Under the pieces are notes generated by a model, which saw nothing but the letters and a program-made list of their open reading frames with translations, was not told the DNA's origin and did not search any database. Of a stretch of DNA of 64,000 bases, positions 10,375 through 22,111 are shown in pieces (position 1 is the first letter of the stretch; every line of letters begins with the position of its first letter). Position numbers and translations under genes: made by a program. The DNA is from Campylobacter blaseri. GTDB taxonomy: Bacteria; Campylobacterota; Campylobacteria; Campylobacterales; Campylobacteraceae. The DNA lies in the NCBI RefSeq assembly GCF_013201895.1, contig NZ_CP053841.1, positions 310,001 through 374,000 on the forward strand. Reading direction: 5' to 3'.

Positions 10375-11115
10375 TTGAAGGAAAATAAAAATCCACCACA
10401 AATTATGTATATAATACCAAATTTATTTACAGCATCTAGTTGTTTTTTTGGTATTTTAAGTATTGTTGCTTCCATTGGTGGAAACTATGAAAAAGCAGTT
10501 ATTTATATATTTATATCTCTTTTATTAGATGGGCTTGATGGAAGAGTAGCTAGAATGACAAAAACAACATCGGCATTTGGAATCGAGTTTGATTCCCTTG
10601 CCGATATAATCGCTTTTGGTGCTGCACCAGCAATACTATTTTACTCCGTAGTGGGTAATAGTTTCAATAAATTTGGAATTTTAGCAACAGGGATATTTGT
10701 AGTATTTGCTGCTATAAGGTTAGCAAGATTTAATATAACAACTCAGTCAAATGAACCTAATGTATTTATTGGGCTTCCTCTTCCAACAGCTGCAATAGCT
10801 TTATCAGTTTGGATTAAAATTTATATTAATTATGATTTTGCAAAAGAATTTGAGTGGATTTACATAGTTGGAGTTATCGTTTTATCTTTATTAATGGTTA
10901 GTAATATTAGATACCCAAGTTTTAAAAAGATAAATTTTAGCCAAACAAAATTTAGACAATTTTTGATAATATCTATCTTGATTCTTTCCATATTATATCT
11001 TAGACCAATTGAGTTTTTTGTAATTGCTACAACTATTTACATTTTTTATGGTATTATTAGAGCAGTTTTAAATCTTTACACAATAAAATTTAAAAAGATA
11101 GATAAAGCTAATTAA
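10375..11115 (+). CDS. pssA: CDP-diacylglycerol-serine O-phosphatidyltransferase
   Basis: Membrane enzyme making phosphatidylserine from CDP-diacylglycerol and serine, the route to phosphatidylethanolamine. It carries the CDP-alcohol phosphotransferase signature DGLDGRVAR followed by GIEFDSLAD, and about eight hydrophobic segments. The start is TTG at 10375 with AAGGAGA just upstream. It lies 17 bases after ftsH. The leu leader region follows immediately, so leu transcription may partly read through from here. Confidence 0.93.
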   Translation: MKENKNPPQIMYIIPNLFTASSCFFGILSIVASIGGNYEKAVIYIFISLLLDGLDGRVARMTKTTSAFGIEFDSLADIIAFGAAPAILFYSVVGNSFNKFGILATGIFVVFAAIRLARFNITTQSNEPNVFIGLPLPTAAIALSVWIKIYINYDFAKEFEWIYIVGVIVLSLLMVSNIRYPSFKKINFSQTKFRQFLIISILILSILYLRPIEFFVIATTIYIFYGIIRAVLNLYTIKFKKIDKAN

Positions 11116-11139
11116 ATTAAAAATTTAAAAGGAGAGAAA

Positions 11140-11217
11140 ATGAACACAATTCATGTTTATAAAGAAAAAATATATATAAGTATTTATTTACTATCTCTCC
11201 TTAATTTACTCAACTAA
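11140..11217 (+). CDS. leuL: Leucine-rich leader peptide of leuA (25 aa)
   Basis: Short ORF with a strong ribosome site (AAGGAGAGAAAATG) and the sequence MNTIHVYK...IYLLSLLNLLN, with six Leu codons among the last nine residues, including CTC and CTT, which are rare in this AT-rich genome. It ends 66 bases before leuA and precedes an attenuator-like hairpin, so it is a classic leader peptide arrangement: ribosome stalling when leucyl-tRNA is scarce would alter downstream RNA folding. In addition its Leu-codon segment TCTCTCCTT (11194-11202) is a perfect complement of its own ribosome site (11129-11137). Not experimentally shown here. Confidence 0.8.
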   Translation: MNTIHVYKEKIYISIYLLSLLNLLN

Positions 11218-11243
11218 ATACTTCTAAACAAACAAAATTCTTT

Positions 11244-11262
11244 GCTAAATTTTTAGCTTTTT
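11244..11262 (+). terminator. Attenuator-like hairpin before leuA
   Basis: GCTAA-ATTT-TTAGC followed directly by TTTTT, located 26 bases after the leader peptide stop and 22 bases before the leuA start. The stem is only 5 bp, as often in AT-rich genomes, but position and U-tract fit a transcription attenuator working with the leucine leader peptide. Confidence 0.55.
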
Positions 11263-11283
11263 ACCATAAAAAAAGGAAAAACA

Positions 11284-12795
11284 ATGAAAAATAAAATAAT
11301 AATATTTGATACAACATTAAGAGATGGAGAACAAAGTCCAGGTGCTTCTATGAATACAGAAGAGAAAATTCAAATAGCAAGACAATTAGATCGCTTAGGG
11401 GTTGATGTTATGGAAGCTGGTTTCGCAGCAGCTAGTCCTGGGGATTTTGATGCTATTACTCAGATATCAAAAGAGGTTAATAATATAACAGTTTGCTCAC
11501 TTTCAAGAGCTGTTGAAAGAGATATAAAAGCAGCTGCAGATGCGCTAATACAGGCTAAAAACAGAAGAATTCATACCTTTATAGCTACAAGTCCTATTCA
11601 TATGGAGTATAAATTAAAAATGACTCCTGATGAAGTAATTAAAAGAGCTGTAAATGCAGTTAGTTATGCTAAAAGCCTTGTTGATGATGTTGAGTTTAGT
11701 TGTGAAGATGCAGGAAGAAGTGAGATTAGTTTTTTAAAAGAGATAGTTGATGCAACTATAAAAGCAGGTGCTACTACTATAAATCTTCCTGATACTGTTG
11801 GATATAGGCTTCCAAATGAGATGGCTTATATGATAAGCGAGCTTAGTAAGATTATAAATGGTAGAGCAATAATTTCAGTTCATAACCATAATGATTTGGG
11901 CTTAGCTACAGCAAATACACTATCTTGCATACAAGCTGGTGCTAGACAGGTTGAATGTACTGTAAATGGTATAGGGGAACGAGCAGGAAATGCAGCACTT
12001 GAAGAGATTGTTATGGCTATAAGAACTAGAAAAGATGTTTTTGCTCCACTATATACAGATATAGTTCATAAGGAAATTTACTCAACAAGCCGTTTAGTTG
12101 CTTCAATAATAGGTATGGAACCTCAAGCAAATAAAGCTATAGTTGGTAAAAATGCATTCACACATGAAAGTGGAATCCATCAAGATGGAATGCTTAAAAA
12201 TTCACAAACATATGAGATAATTAAGCCATCTGATATTGGTCTTGAAATAGATGGAATGATACTTGGAAAACATTCAGGAAGACACGCATTTAAGGATAAA
12301 TTGTTATCTCTTGGTTTTAATTTGGATGATAAAAATTTAAATAGTGCATTTGAAAAATTTAAAATTCTAGCAGATAGAAAAAAAGAGATATTTGACGAAG
12401 ATATAAGAGCTATTGTGGCAAATGAAATAATAAAAATTGTCAAAGCTTATGAGCTAGAAATTGTAGCTGCAAATTCATGTAGTAATGGACATTCAAGTGC
12501 TAGTATTACAATAAAACATAAAGATAAAAAAATTAGTGATTCTGCATTAGGAAATGGTGCGATAGATGCGATATTTAAAACAATTGATAGAATATCTAAA
12601 ATTAATGGATTGCTTAAAGATTATGATGTAAAAGCAGTAAGTCAAGGCACAGATGCCCTTGCTAAGGTTATTGTTAAAGTTGAGTTTAATAATGATAAAA
12701 CAGTAATTGGACACGGCTTAGATGTGGATACCATAGAAGCAAGTGCAAAAGCATATATAAATGCATTAAACAGCTATTTAAGTGTTCAATTTTAA
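11284..12795 (+). CDS. leuA: 2-isopropylmalate synthase
   Basis: First committed step of leucine synthesis: condenses acetyl-CoA with 2-oxoisovalerate. The catalytic barrel has [13 protein letters not shown] at residues 7-19 and the metal-binding HNHNDLGLA; a C-terminal LeuA regulatory domain (about 390-500) is where leucine feedback normally binds. At 503 residues it is full length. leuCDB are not downstream; a separate transporter follows. Upstream leader peptide and hairpin indicate attenuation control. Confidence 0.96.
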   Translation: MKNKIIIFDTTLRDGEQSPGASMNTEEKIQIARQLDRLGVDVMEAGFAAASPGDFDAITQISKEVNNITVCSLSRAVERDIKAAADALIQAKNRRIHTFIATSPIHMEYKLKMTPDEVIKRAVNAVSYAKSLVDDVEFSCEDAGRSEISFLKEIVDATIKAGATTINLPDTVGYRLPNEMAYMISELSKIINGRAIISVHNHNDLGLATANTLSCIQAGARQVECTVNGIGERAGNAALEEIVMAIRTRKDVFAPLYTDIVHKEIYSTSRLVASIIGMEPQANKAIVGKNAFTHESGIHQDGMLKNSQTYEIIKPSDIGLEIDGMILGKHSGRHAFKDKLLSLGFNLDDKNLNSAFEKFKILADRKKEIFDEDIRAIVANEIIKIVKAYELEIVAANSCSNGHSSASITIKHKDKKISDSALGNGAIDAIFKTIDRISKINGLLKDYDVKAVSQGTDALAKVIVKVEFNNDKTVIGHGLDVDTIEASAKAYINALNSYLSVQF

Positions 12796-12817
12796 ACAAA
12801 TTAAGGGCTATTAATAT

Positions 12818-13762
12818 ATGAAAATTTTTAAAATAATTAGTCAAGTAGTTGTTAAATATATGGCTATTTTAATAGTAGCTGGTGCAGTTTTTGGTCTATT
12901 TTTTCCAAAAATGAATATAGTTATTAATAATACAAGCTGGATACCATATTTACTAGGTGTTATTATGTATGGTATGGGCCTTAGCGTAAAATTAATTGAT
13001 TTTAAAGAATTAATTATAAAACCAAAATTTGTTATAGCTGGAGTGTTAGCTCAATTTATAATTATGCCACTACTAGCATGGGCTTTAGTAAGCTTGTTTA
13101 ATCTTCCTATGGGTTTAGCCATAGGAGTGGTGTTGCTTGGTGCAAGTCCGGGTGGGACAGCTTCAAATGTAATAACATATTTAAGCAAAGGAGATGTTGC
13201 CCTTTCAGTTGCAATAACTAGTTGTACAACATTTCTTGCGCCTTTTGCTACTCCATTTTTAGTAAATTTAATAATTGGTCAAAAAATTGACATAAATTTA
13301 ATAGCAATGTTTATAAGTGTTATAAAAATTGTAATTTTACCTATTATACTTGGAATTTTAACACATATGTTTTTGCCAAAATTAACTAAAACTTTAAAAG
13401 AAATTTTTCCATCTATATCTGCTTTGACAATTATTATAATTGTTACGGTGATTGTTGGCATAAACTCACAAAAGATACTAAGTAATTTAAGTGTTATTTT
13501 TCTAGTTGTGATTTTGCACAATATATTAGGGCTTATTTTTGGTTATTTTGTGGGCAAAACTTTAGCTAAAGATACTAAAGATATGGATAAAGTAAAAGCC
13601 ATCACAATTGAAGTTGGTATGCAAAATTCAGGACTTGCTACATCACTAGCATTATTGCATTTTGCAGCCTATCCACTTGCAACTGTTCCTGGGGCTTTAT
13701 TTAGTGTATGGCACAATATTTCAGGTGGGATTTTGGCTTCAATTTTTTCAAGAATGAAGTAA
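12818..13762 (+). CDS. Bile acid:sodium symporter family (BASS) transporter
   Basis: Integral membrane protein of 314 residues with about 9-10 helices and the BASS family region GASPGGTASNVITYLSKGDVA around residues 108-128. Family members carry organic anions such as bile acids, pantothenate or keto acids with sodium; the substrate cannot be read from sequence. It lies 22 bases after leuA, so a keto-acid or other leucine-pathway substrate is possible but unproven. A strong bidirectional terminator follows. Confidence 0.85.
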   Translation: MKIFKIISQVVVKYMAILIVAGAVFGLFFPKMNIVINNTSWIPYLLGVIMYGMGLSVKLIDFKELIIKPKFVIAGVLAQFIIMPLLAWALVSLFNLPMGLAIGVVLLGASPGGTASNVITYLSKGDVALSVAITSCTTFLAPFATPFLVNLIIGQKIDINLIAMFISVIKIVILPIILGILTHMFLPKLTKTLKEIFPSISALTIIIIVTVIVGINSQKILSNLSVIFLVVILHNILGLIFGYFVGKTLAKDTKDMDKVKAITIEVGMQNSGLATSLALLHFAAYPLATVPGALFSVWHNISGGILASIFSRMK

Positions 13763-13809
13763 GTAGGTTTAATACTATTTTTAACTATTAAAGTATTATT
13801 AAAAGTAGG

Positions 13810-13848
13810 TATAGTAAATTTAGAGATATTTCTAAATTTACTATATTT

Positions 13849-13850
<2 letters not shown>
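13810..13850. terminator. Bidirectional terminator between BASS gene and serS
   Basis: Perfect 15-bp inverted repeat (TATAGTAAATTTAGA, 6-base loop, complement) followed by TTTTT on the + strand. It separates the convergent BASS transporter and serS; the end of the T-run reaches the serS stop codon. Confidence 0.9.
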
Positions 13851-15105
<1,255 letters not shown>

Positions 15106-15546
15106 TTATGCTATAAACATATACTTTGCTAGAAATATTATTATCGCAGATGTTATTAATGCAAATAGGTGTATATTACCAAATATTCCTTTTTTCTTTA
15201 AGATATATTTAGAAACTAAATTTGTAATAATCACAATCAACAAAATAAGTGCTAAAGTTGCTTTAATCACTAAAAGAGTTTGTAAGTCACTTGTAAAATA
15301 TCCACCAGATTTACTTCCTACCCATGTGCTCATCATCATTCCTCCAGATAAAACAAGTATCAGAAAACAGGCTGGCATTATCTTGACACTAACTGAATTT
15401 ATAGCATTATCAGTAGTGTTTATTGACTCTTTTGAAAGGTTTTTTTTAGCCATAGTTAAAATAACTACATCAAAAAATAGATAACCGACAAAGATTACTG
15501 AAGCAAATAGATGAACTATCTGAGTGTAAGGGTATATTGAACTCAT
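15106..15546 (-). CDS. Small four-helix membrane protein (CopD-like)
   Basis: Inner-membrane protein of 146 residues with four predicted helices and HLFASVIFVGYLFFDVV near the start, resembling the single-domain CopD-like or YqaA-like membrane proteins often annotated beside serS in Campylobacter. A conserved His in helix 1 and a second near LFALI could bind haem or metal, but this is conjecture. It lies 15 bases upstream of serS and 59 bases downstream of trpS. Confidence 0.6.
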   Translation of the reverse strand: MSSIYPYTQIVHLFASVIFVGYLFFDVVILTMAKKNLSKESINTTDNAINSVSVKIMPACFLILVLSGGMMMSTWVGSKSGGYFTSDLQTLLVIKATLALILLIVIITNLVSKYILKKKGIFGNIHLFALITSAIIIFLAKYMFIA

Positions 15547-15605
15547 ATTTAATTCCTTTTATATTAAAATTAACTTACATTCTATCTAAGTTTTATAAAT
15601 TTAAC

Positions 15606-16574
15606 TTAGTATATCCCAACAAGCTCTCTAATTTTTAACATATTTTTTTTAGCAATACTTCTAGCTTTAACAGCTCCTTCTTGTAAAATTTCATCTACTT
15701 CACTTTTGTTATTTACATAATAGTCAAATTTTTCTCTTTGTTCTTTGAAATATTCCCAAATTAAATCTTTTAAATACATTTTAAAATGCCCATATCCCTC
15801 TTCGCCACTTTTATATCTTTTTATAAGTTCTTCTTGTCCACTTTGGTCTAAAAATAGTTTTGCAATATTAAAAACATTGCAATCTTTCCACTCTTTAGGT
15901 TCTTCAAGTGGCGTTGAATCAGTTATAATTTTACTTGTTTGTTTTTTTAAAGTTTTTTGTGTAGCAAAAATATCTATAGTATTTTTATAACTTTTACTCA
16001 TCTTAGCACCATCTGTTCCCGGAATTGTAGCGATATTCTCCTCTGTTTTTGATTCTGGCATAGTAAATATCTCACCATAAGTGTGGTTGAATTTAGCTGC
16101 AATATCACGTGCAATTTCAATGTGTTGAATTTGATCTTTTCCGACAGGAACAATTTGTGAATCATAAAGCAGTATATCAGCAGCCATCAAAACAGGATAG
16201 CTAAAAAGCCCATGATATGGTTCAAATCCTTTGCTTACTTTGTCTTTATAACTATGAGCTCTTTCAAGTAGTCCCATAGGTGTAAACTGGCTAAGTATCC
16301 AATATAACTCTAATACCTCTTTAACATCACTTTGAACCCAAAATATACTTCTTTGTGGATCAATCCCAAGTGCTAAAAATGCACAAGCTGCCTCAAAAGT
16401 ACTCTCTTTTAAACTTAGACCATCACTATTTGATGTCATAGCATGATAGTTTGCTATGAAAATAAACATTTCATTGTCGCCTGAATTTTGATTTTCTACC
16501 ATAGGTTTTATACTAGCAAAGTAGTTACCAATGTGTAGTTTTCCAGAAGGTTGAAGTCCTGTTAATACTCTCAA
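15606..16574 (-). CDS. trpS: Tryptophanyl-tRNA synthetase
   Basis: Class I synthetase charging tRNA-Trp. The HIGH-type motif is PSGKLHIGNY at residues 9-18 and the KMSKS loop is DGAKMSKSYKN near residue 195. Length 322 is typical. The start overlaps the end of aroK by 4 bases, showing translational coupling within the der-aroK-trpS operon. Confidence 0.97.
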   Translation of the reverse strand: MRVLTGLQPSGKLHIGNYFASIKPMVENQNSGDNEMFIFIANYHAMTSNSDGLSLKESTFEAACAFLALGIDPQRSIFWVQSDVKEVLELYWILSQFTPMGLLERAHSYKDKVSKGFEPYHGLFSYPVLMAADILLYDSQIVPVGKDQIQHIEIARDIAAKFNHTYGEIFTMPESKTEENIATIPGTDGAKMSKSYKNTIDIFATQKTLKKQTSKIITDSTPLEEPKEWKDCNVFNIAKLFLDQSGQEELIKRYKSGEEGYGHFKMYLKDLIWEYFKEQREKFDYYVNNKSEVDEILQEGAVKARSIAKKNMLKIRELVGIY

Positions 16575-17098
16575 CTTTTATCCTTTTTAAGTTCTTTGTT
16601 TATCTCTTTTATTATATTTTTTATCTTTTTATTTTCAACATCTATTATGATATCAGCAACTTTTTTATACTCTTTATCTCTTTTTTTATGAAGCTCTTTG
16701 GCTTTTTGAATATCTTTTAACAGTGGTCTTTTTTCAATTTTTTTATTAGCATTTGGACTTTGTTTGATTCTATCCATAATGCCTTCAAATGATGATTTTA
16801 AGTATATTATAGTTCCTATGTTTTTTAAATTTTTTACTTTATAGAAACCACCACCTGTTGATATGATGGAATTATTTACAGATTTTTCTAAATATTTTGC
16901 TAAATTTTGCTCCATCTGTCTAAATTTTTTTTCGCCAAATTCTTTAAATATATTTTTGATTTTCATATTATAAGCACTTTCTATCATATCATCACAATCA
17001 AGATTAAAAAGATTTAGCTCATCTCTTAAGGCTCTGGCGGTTGCACCTTTGCCAACACCCATAAAACCTATTAAAACTATATTATTTTTCTTCTTCAT
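16571..17098 (-). CDS. aroK: Shikimate kinase
   Basis: Phosphorylates shikimate in aromatic amino-acid synthesis. P-loop [14 protein letters not shown] starts near residue 11, the shikimate-binding Asp-Glu region is LDCDDMIE, and the second shikimate-binding motif is STGGGFYK near residue 80. The P-loop carries Gly where most shikimate kinases have Ser or Thr after GK; such GKG loops are normal in adenylate kinases, so activity may be kept through the following Thr. It overlaps der by 17 bases and trpS by 4. Confidence 0.9.
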   Translation of the reverse strand: MKKKNNIVLIGFMGVGKGATARALRDELNLFNLDCDDMIESAYNMKIKNIFKEFGEKKFRQMEQNLAKYLEKSVNNSIISTGGGFYKVKNLKNIGTIIYLKSSFEGIMDRIKQSPNANKKIEKRPLLKDIQKAKELHKKRDKEYKKVADIIIDVENKKIKNIIKEINKELKKDKS

Positions 17099-18461
17099 CT
17101 TTTCCTCTATTTTTTGGGATTACAACTATAGGCGTTCCTTCTAAATTAAATTTCTCTCTTATCTTATTTATTAAATATCTTTTATAACTAAAATGAAGAG
17201 TTTTAGGTCTATTCATAATTAAAGCAATCTTTGGAGGCGCCACTCCAAATTGTACCGCATAATAAATCTTAACAAGTTTTCCTTTATCGTGCGGAATAGG
17301 GTGCGTTATAGTTACCTCTTTTATAAATTCATTTAGTTTTGAAGTTTGAATTTTTTTTGTGTAGTTATTATAAACTTCTAATATAAGAGAATATATTTTA
17401 TGAACTCTTTTTCCCATTAGTGCAGAAACTGTAATTATTGGTGCATAGCTAAGAAATTTAAATTTATCTCTTATCTCCTTGCAAGCCTCTTTATAATCTT
17501 GTTCTGTTTTATTTTCCCATTTGTTTAAAACTATTATTATTCCAAGTTTAAATTTGTCAGCAAGTCCAGCTATCCTTTCATCAAGCTCCGTAAGTGGTTC
17601 AGAACTATCTAATACAAGTAGTGTAATATCTGATTTTTCTAAAACCTTTTCAGTTCTATTTAGTGCAAATCTCTCAATGCCCTCTATTCTTCCTCTTTTT
17701 CTAATGCCAGCAGTATCTACAAACTCAAATACTCTATCTTCGTAAATATAGCTTTCATTTACAGGATCTATCGTAGTTCCAGCTATACTACTTACAACAC
17801 TTCTTTTTTCTTTTACTAAAGCGTTTAGTAAAGAGCTTTTTCCAACATTAACACGACCTATAATCCCAACTTCTATAGGTTTGTTTTCATAATCTTCATT
17901 ATCTTTAAACTCCCCATCTTCACTTAAATTTTCTAAAAAATCATCAAGTGTCTCTTCTTCATCAGGTTTTAACTCATCTTTTAAATGAGGATATATAAAT
18001 TTTAAAAGATCTTCTATTCCTGTGTTATGACTTACGGAGATTAAAAACATATCTTGTATACCAAACTCATTAAATTCAAAGCTTCTTAGTTCATCTTTTT
18101 CATTATCAACTTTATTTATAATTAAAGCAATTGGTTTATCTAGCTTCATTAAAGAGTATAAAATTCTCTTATCTTCATCTTGTGGCATCATTTTACCATC
18201 TACCATAAATAAGATAATATCTGAATTACGTGCCTCTTCTAATGTTTTTGCTTGAACATTTTTAAATAGTTCATTGCTTTCATCGAGCCCACCACTATCT
18301 ATCAATATGCAGCTTCTATCAAAAATTTCTATCTCTGTTTTGTTGGTATCTCTTGTGGTTCCGCTTACATCGCTTGTAATAGCGATTCTTTCTCTAGCTA
18401 AGCGATTAAAAAGAGAACTTTTGCCAACATTTGGTCTGCCTATTAAAATAACTTTTTGCAA
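17082..18461 (-). CDS. der: Ribosome-assembly GTPase Der (EngA)
   Basis: Double GTPase needed for 50S subunit maturation. Two G domains are visible: G1 [14 protein letters not shown] at residue 7 with NKVD, and [14 protein letters not shown] near residue 205 with NKWE; an acidic linker joins them. The C-terminal KH-like domain contains [16 protein letters not shown]. The length of 459 is typical. It is the first gene of the minus-strand operon and is divergent from the DMT transporter at 18540. Confidence 0.97.
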   Translation of the reverse strand: MQKVILIGRPNVGKSSLFNRLARERIAITSDVSGTTRDTNKTEIEIFDRSCILIDSGGLDESNELFKNVQAKTLEEARNSDIILFMVDGKMMPQDEDKRILYSLMKLDKPIALIINKVDNEKDELRSFEFNEFGIQDMFLISVSHNTGIEDLLKFIYPHLKDELKPDEEETLDDFLENLSEDGEFKDNEDYENKPIEVGIIGRVNVGKSSLLNALVKEKRSVVSSIAGTTIDPVNESYIYEDRVFEFVDTAGIRKRGRIEGIERFALNRTEKVLEKSDITLLVLDSSEPLTELDERIAGLADKFKLGIIIVLNKWENKTEQDYKEACKEIRDKFKFLSYAPIITVSALMGKRVHKIYSLILEVYNNYTKKIQTSKLNEFIKEVTITHPIPHDKGKLVKIYYAVQFGVAPPKIALIMNRPKTLHFSYKRYLINKIREKFNLEGTPIVVIPKNRGKDEEEK

Positions 18462-18539
18462 TTTTTTTATCCTTTAAAAATTTTTATTATACAAAAATTT
18501 AGCTGAATTTCACTACAATTATACATTAAAAGGAAAAAA

Positions 18540-19439
18540 TTGAGTATTAAAAGATTTATTGTAAGATATTTAGGTGTCTACTATATGCTACTTGCCTCAA
18601 TTGCGTTTGCTTTTACAGGGGCTTTTGCAAAGGTTGTAAGTGCCGATATACCATCTGTTGAGGTTGTATTTTTTAGAAATTTTATAGGGCTTTTATTAAT
18701 AGGTTTTGCAATTTTTAAAAACCCAGTTAGGCAAAAAGGTGGTAAACCTTGGCTTTTATTTTTTAGGGGATTTGCAGGTGCTATATCAATTTTAGCTTTT
18801 TTTTATAATATTGCAAATATGGGACTTGCAGAAGCTTTTACATTTTCAAAAACGGCACCAATTTTTGTATCTTTTATAGCGGCTTTGTTTTTAAAGGAGA
18901 AGCTAAGTTTTATTTCATGGTTTGCTATTTTAGGTGGATTTATTGGAATTATATTTGTTATGCAACCAGAACTTGGGTTTAAAAAAACTGATGTTATGGG
19001 GATATTGAATGGTTTTTTTGCTGCACTTGCATATCTTAGTGTTCATGATTTAAGAAAGTATTATGATACAAAAGTTATAGTGCTTTCGTTTGTTCTTATA
19101 GGTAGTGTCACTCCTTTAATGTTGATGATAGTTAGTGAATTTTTTGTGATTCCAGCTTATTTTGATTTTATGGCTGCAAAGTTTGTTTTGCCTAAGCTAT
19201 CATCTTGGACTTTAATAATTTTAATGGGAATTTGTGGAATATTGTATCAAACATATCTCACAAAGGCATTTGCAGCTAGTAAAAAAGCAGGTCCCGTTGC
19301 TGTTATAAGTTATAGCGATATTATATTTACAATGATTTTAGGATTATTTTTAGGCGATAGTTTACCAAATATGTTAGGAGCTTTAGGTATAATACTTATT
19401 ATTATAAGTGGTATAGCTGTTGCTATGGACAATAAATAA
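18540..19439 (+). CDS. DMT superfamily (EamA) transporter
   Basis: Inner-membrane carrier of 299 residues with ten helices arranged as two EamA repeats (about 15-145 and 155-295). The start is TTG at 18540 behind AAAGGAAAAA. The substrate is unknown; the equivalent gene occupies the same place beside kdsA in C. jejuni. A TACAAT-type -10 box sits about 30 bases before the start, and the run kdsA-ribH-nusB follows with 2-8 base spacings, so this is probably the first gene of that operon. Confidence 0.87.
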   Translation: MSIKRFIVRYLGVYYMLLASIAFAFTGAFAKVVSADIPSVEVVFFRNFIGLLLIGFAIFKNPVRQKGGKPWLLFFRGFAGAISILAFFYNIANMGLAEAFTFSKTAPIFVSFIAALFLKEKLSFISWFAILGGFIGIIFVMQPELGFKKTDVMGILNGFFAALAYLSVHDLRKYYDTKVIVLSFVLIGSVTPLMLMIVSEFFVIPAYFDFMAAKFVLPKLSSWTLIILMGICGILYQTYLTKAFAASKKAGPVAVISYSDIIFTMILGLFLGDSLPNMLGALGIILIIISGIAVAMDNK

Positions 19440-19447
19440 GGAGAAAG

Positions 19448-20248
19448 ATGATACTAATATCAGGACCTTGCGTTATAGAAAGCGAAGAGATTGTAATGCA
19501 AGTTGCAGAAAAATTAACTAAATTTAATGAAGATAAAAGGATTGATTTTTATTTTAAATCAAGTTTTGATAAAGCAAATAGAACTAGCATTCATTCATTT
19601 AGAGGACCAGGTTTAGAAAGGGGTTGTGAAATTTTAGAAAAAGTTAAAAAGAAATTTGGCTATAAAATTTTAACAGATATTCATGAAAGTTATCAAGCAA
19701 AGCCAGTTTCTGAGGTTGCTGATGTTTTGCAAATTCCAGCATTTTTATGTCGTCAAACTGATTTATTAGTTGGGGCTGCAAAGACAAAATCTATTGTAAA
19801 TATAAAAAAAGGTCAATTTTTGTCAGCTGATAATATGAAATATAGTGTTAAAAAAGTTTTAGAAACAAGAGGAATATCGGAAGATGGATATGAAATTGCT
19901 AAACAAAATGGTGTTTGGCTAACCGAGCGAGGAACTACTTTTGGTTATGGGAATTTAGTGGTTGATATGAGAAATTTGCCTATAATGCGAGAGTATGCAC
20001 CTGTGATTTTTGATGCAACTCATAGTGTTCAAATGCCAGGAACTTTAAATGGTAAAAGTGGAGGAGATAGTTTTTATGTTCCATATCTTGCAAGGGCAGC
20101 TGCTAGTGTTGGGGTTGATGGATTTTTCTATGAAACACATATTAATCCTTGCGAAGCACTTTGCGATGGACCAAATATGCTAAATATAGAAGAGCTATCA
20201 AAAGTTATTAAAGAAACATTAAAAATAGAAGAAATTTTAAAAGGATAA
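19448..20248 (+). CDS. kdsA: 2-dehydro-3-deoxyphosphooctonate aldolase (KDO-8-P synthase)
   Basis: Makes KDO-8-phosphate from arabinose 5-phosphate and phosphoenolpyruvate for lipooligosaccharide core synthesis. Family motifs are ISGPCVIES at the start, [12 protein letters not shown] near residue 36, and [11 protein letters not shown] near residue 195. Length 266 is normal. Ribosome site AAGGAGAAAG lies directly before the ATG. Two bases separate it from ribH. Confidence 0.97.
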   Translation: MILISGPCVIESEEIVMQVAEKLTKFNEDKRIDFYFKSSFDKANRTSIHSFRGPGLERGCEILEKVKKKFGYKILTDIHESYQAKPVSEVADVLQIPAFLCRQTDLLVGAAKTKSIVNIKKGQFLSADNMKYSVKKVLETRGISEDGYEIAKQNGVWLTERGTTFGYGNLVVDMRNLPIMREYAPVIFDATHSVQMPGTLNGKSGGDSFYVPYLARAAASVGVDGFFYETHINPCEALCDGPNMLNIEELSKVIKETLKIEEILKG

Positions 20249-20250
20249 AA

Positions 20251-20721
20251 ATGAAAGTAATTGAGGGAAAACTTAGTTTAAACGGTAGTGAAAGAGTTGC
20301 TATAATAAATGCAAGATTTAATCACATTATTACAGATAGATTGGTTGAGGGTGCAAAAGACGCTTTTTTAAGACATGGTGGAAGTGATGAAAATTTAGAT
20401 TTAATCTTAGTTCCAGGTGCATTTGAAATTCCAATGGCTTTAAATTTAGCTTTAAAAAGTGGAAAATATGATGCGGTTTGTTGTGTTGGTGCAGTTATAC
20501 GTGGCTCAACTCCTCATTTTGATTATGTTGCAGCTGAAACTACAAAAGGTGTTGCAAACACAGCTTTAAAATATGATATCCCTGTGACTTTTGGTGTTCT
20601 TACAACTGATACAATAGAACAAGCCATAGAAAGAGCTGGAAGTAAAGCAGGCAACAAAGGATTTGAAGCTATGACAGGTATTGTAGAGCTTTTAAGCCTT
20701 TATTCTAAAATTAAGGGTTAA
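20251..20721 (+). CDS. ribH: 6,7-dimethyl-8-ribityllumazine synthase
   Basis: Penultimate riboflavin-synthesis enzyme, forming an icosahedral or pentameric cytosolic shell. Recognised by [16 protein letters not shown], the phosphate-binding [14 protein letters not shown] near residue 80, and [12 protein letters not shown]. At 156 residues it is full length. It lies in the kdsA-ribH-nusB cluster typical of Campylobacter. Confidence 0.97.
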   Translation: MKVIEGKLSLNGSERVAIINARFNHIITDRLVEGAKDAFLRHGGSDENLDLILVPGAFEIPMALNLALKSGKYDAVCCVGAVIRGSTPHFDYVAAETTKGVANTALKYDIPVTFGVLTTDTIEQAIERAGSKAGNKGFEAMTGIVELLSLYSKIKG

Positions 20722-20725
20722 AATA

Positions 20726-21118
20726 ATGGCTACAAGACATCAAGTAAGGCAAAGTGTTATCTCATTACTTTATGCTAATGAAATGGGTAGCGAAATGCAG
20801 GAATTTTGCGATGAATATTTAGAAGATAGAAAGATAAGAAATAGACAAAGAGACTTTACTAATAGCCTATTAAATGGAATTTTAAATAACTTAGAAAAAA
20901 TAGATGAGTCTTTAAATGAAAATTTAAGTGAATATAAAATTGATGAAGTTTCAGCCGTTGATAGGGCAATTTTAAGACTTGGAGCTTATGAAATACTTCA
21001 TACAGATACAGATAATGCGGTTATTATAAATGAAGCTATTGAGCTTGCAAAAGAGATGAGCAATGATACAAGTCCTAAATTTGTAAATGGAGTTTTAGAC
21101 GCTTTGGTGAAAAAATAA
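20726..21118 (+). CDS. nusB: Transcription antitermination factor NusB
   Basis: Small all-helical RNA-binding protein which with NusE binds boxA of rRNA leaders. Motifs [16 protein letters not shown] at the N-terminus and [15 protein letters not shown] near residue 74 identify it; [11 protein letters not shown] ends the protein. Length 130 is typical. pyrF, which follows nusB in C. jejuni, is absent; a DUF3108-type gene follows instead. Confidence 0.96.
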   Translation: MATRHQVRQSVISLLYANEMGSEMQEFCDEYLEDRKIRNRQRDFTNSLLNGILNNLEKIDESLNENLSEYKIDEVSAVDRAILRLGAYEILHTDTDNAVIINEAIELAKEMSNDTSPKFVNGVLDALVKK

Positions 21119-21126
21119 GAGAATAA

Positions 21127-21867
21127 ATGAAAAAACTTATTTTAATATTTGTTTTTAATGTTTTTCTTTTTGGAGATGATTTGGCTGTAAAGTATGATAT
21201 AAAATTTGGTATTTTTGGAAAAATCGGTGAAGCCAATGCCTTGCTTGTAAGAGATGAGGTAAATAAAACTTATGAAGTTAGTATGGACGCAAAAGCTTTT
21301 GGTATGGCTAATAGGCTAAGTGGAGATAGAAGAGAGTATTTTTATAGTAAAGGAAAAATTTATAAAGATTTGCTTGTTCCCGATGTTTATAAACATATAG
21401 TTGAAAGAGATAGAAAGGGAAAACGCTATACACGTGAAAAAACTTATAAATTTGACTATTATAAACAAAAGATAGAGTACATAAGTACTTCACGCTATGA
21501 AGGTGAGCCTAAAAAAGAGCCAAGCGTTGAAAATTTACACTATTTTGCACATAATGATTTGCTTACATTGTTCTTTAATTTTTTTAAAATTAAAACAGAT
21601 AAAGAATATTTTTCATTGATTGCAGTTGGTGCTAACAAAGAAGATGGAAGAGTCGATATTAAAATTCCACAAAATAGAGATAAAATGAGGCTTCAAAAGG
21701 CATTAAACACTGATACCCAGCCATACATTGCATATATAAATCAAAAGATATTTTCATCTAAAAGAGGAGAACTTCATCTTGCTCTTGATGAGAGAGGGTA
21801 TGCTACTAAAGCTATTTTAAAAGATGTTGTGTTTTTTGGAGATATAGTTGGAGAAATTTCAAAATAA
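21127..21867 (+). CDS. Exported DUF3108-like protein
   Basis: Protein of 246 residues with a signal peptide (residues 1-16, ending VFLFG) and then a beta-rich domain resembling DUF3108 (YDIKFGIFGKIGEANALL; RREYFYSKGKIYKDLL; FFNFFKI; GELHLALDERGYATKAIL). Members are periplasmic or outer-membrane-associated proteins of unknown function. It follows nusB by 8 bases, the same neighbourhood as the hypothetical gene near nusB in C. jejuni. Confidence 0.7.
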   Translation: MKKLILIFVFNVFLFGDDLAVKYDIKFGIFGKIGEANALLVRDEVNKTYEVSMDAKAFGMANRLSGDRREYFYSKGKIYKDLLVPDVYKHIVERDRKGKRYTREKTYKFDYYKQKIEYISTSRYEGEPKKEPSVENLHYFAHNDLLTLFFNFFKIKTDKEYFSLIAVGANKEDGRVDIKIPQNRDKMRLQKALNTDTQPYIAYINQKIFSSKRGELHLALDERGYATKAILKDVVFFGDIVGEISK

Positions 21868-21921
21868 GATAATTTAAGCACCATATCAGCTTAAAAAAGT
21901 TATAATAACTCTTCAATTTTT

Positions 21922-22012
21922 GGACAGATGGGTGAGTGGCTGAAACCACACCCCTGCTAAGGGTGCAAGTCTTAATAGGGCTTCGAGGGTTCAAATCCCT
22001 CTCTGTCCGCCA
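21922..22012 (+). tRNA. tRNA-Ser (anticodon GCT)
   Basis: Acceptor GGACAGA pairs with TCTGTCC, followed by G and an encoded CCA. The anticodon loop CTGCTAA gives GCT, reading AGC/AGU. A long variable arm (about GTCTTAATAGGGCTTCGAG) is present as expected for tRNA-Ser, and the T-arm GAGGG-TTCAAAT-CCCTC is perfect. A decayed gene island starts immediately downstream, so it may have served as an integration site. Confidence 0.97.
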
Positions 22013-22111
22013 CTATCTATAGTAGTCTAACTCTATTACTTCTATTGATATTTTATATCTACTATTGCTATCAATTTGATTATTTGCATAATCATTTTAT
22101 TTTTTATATCC

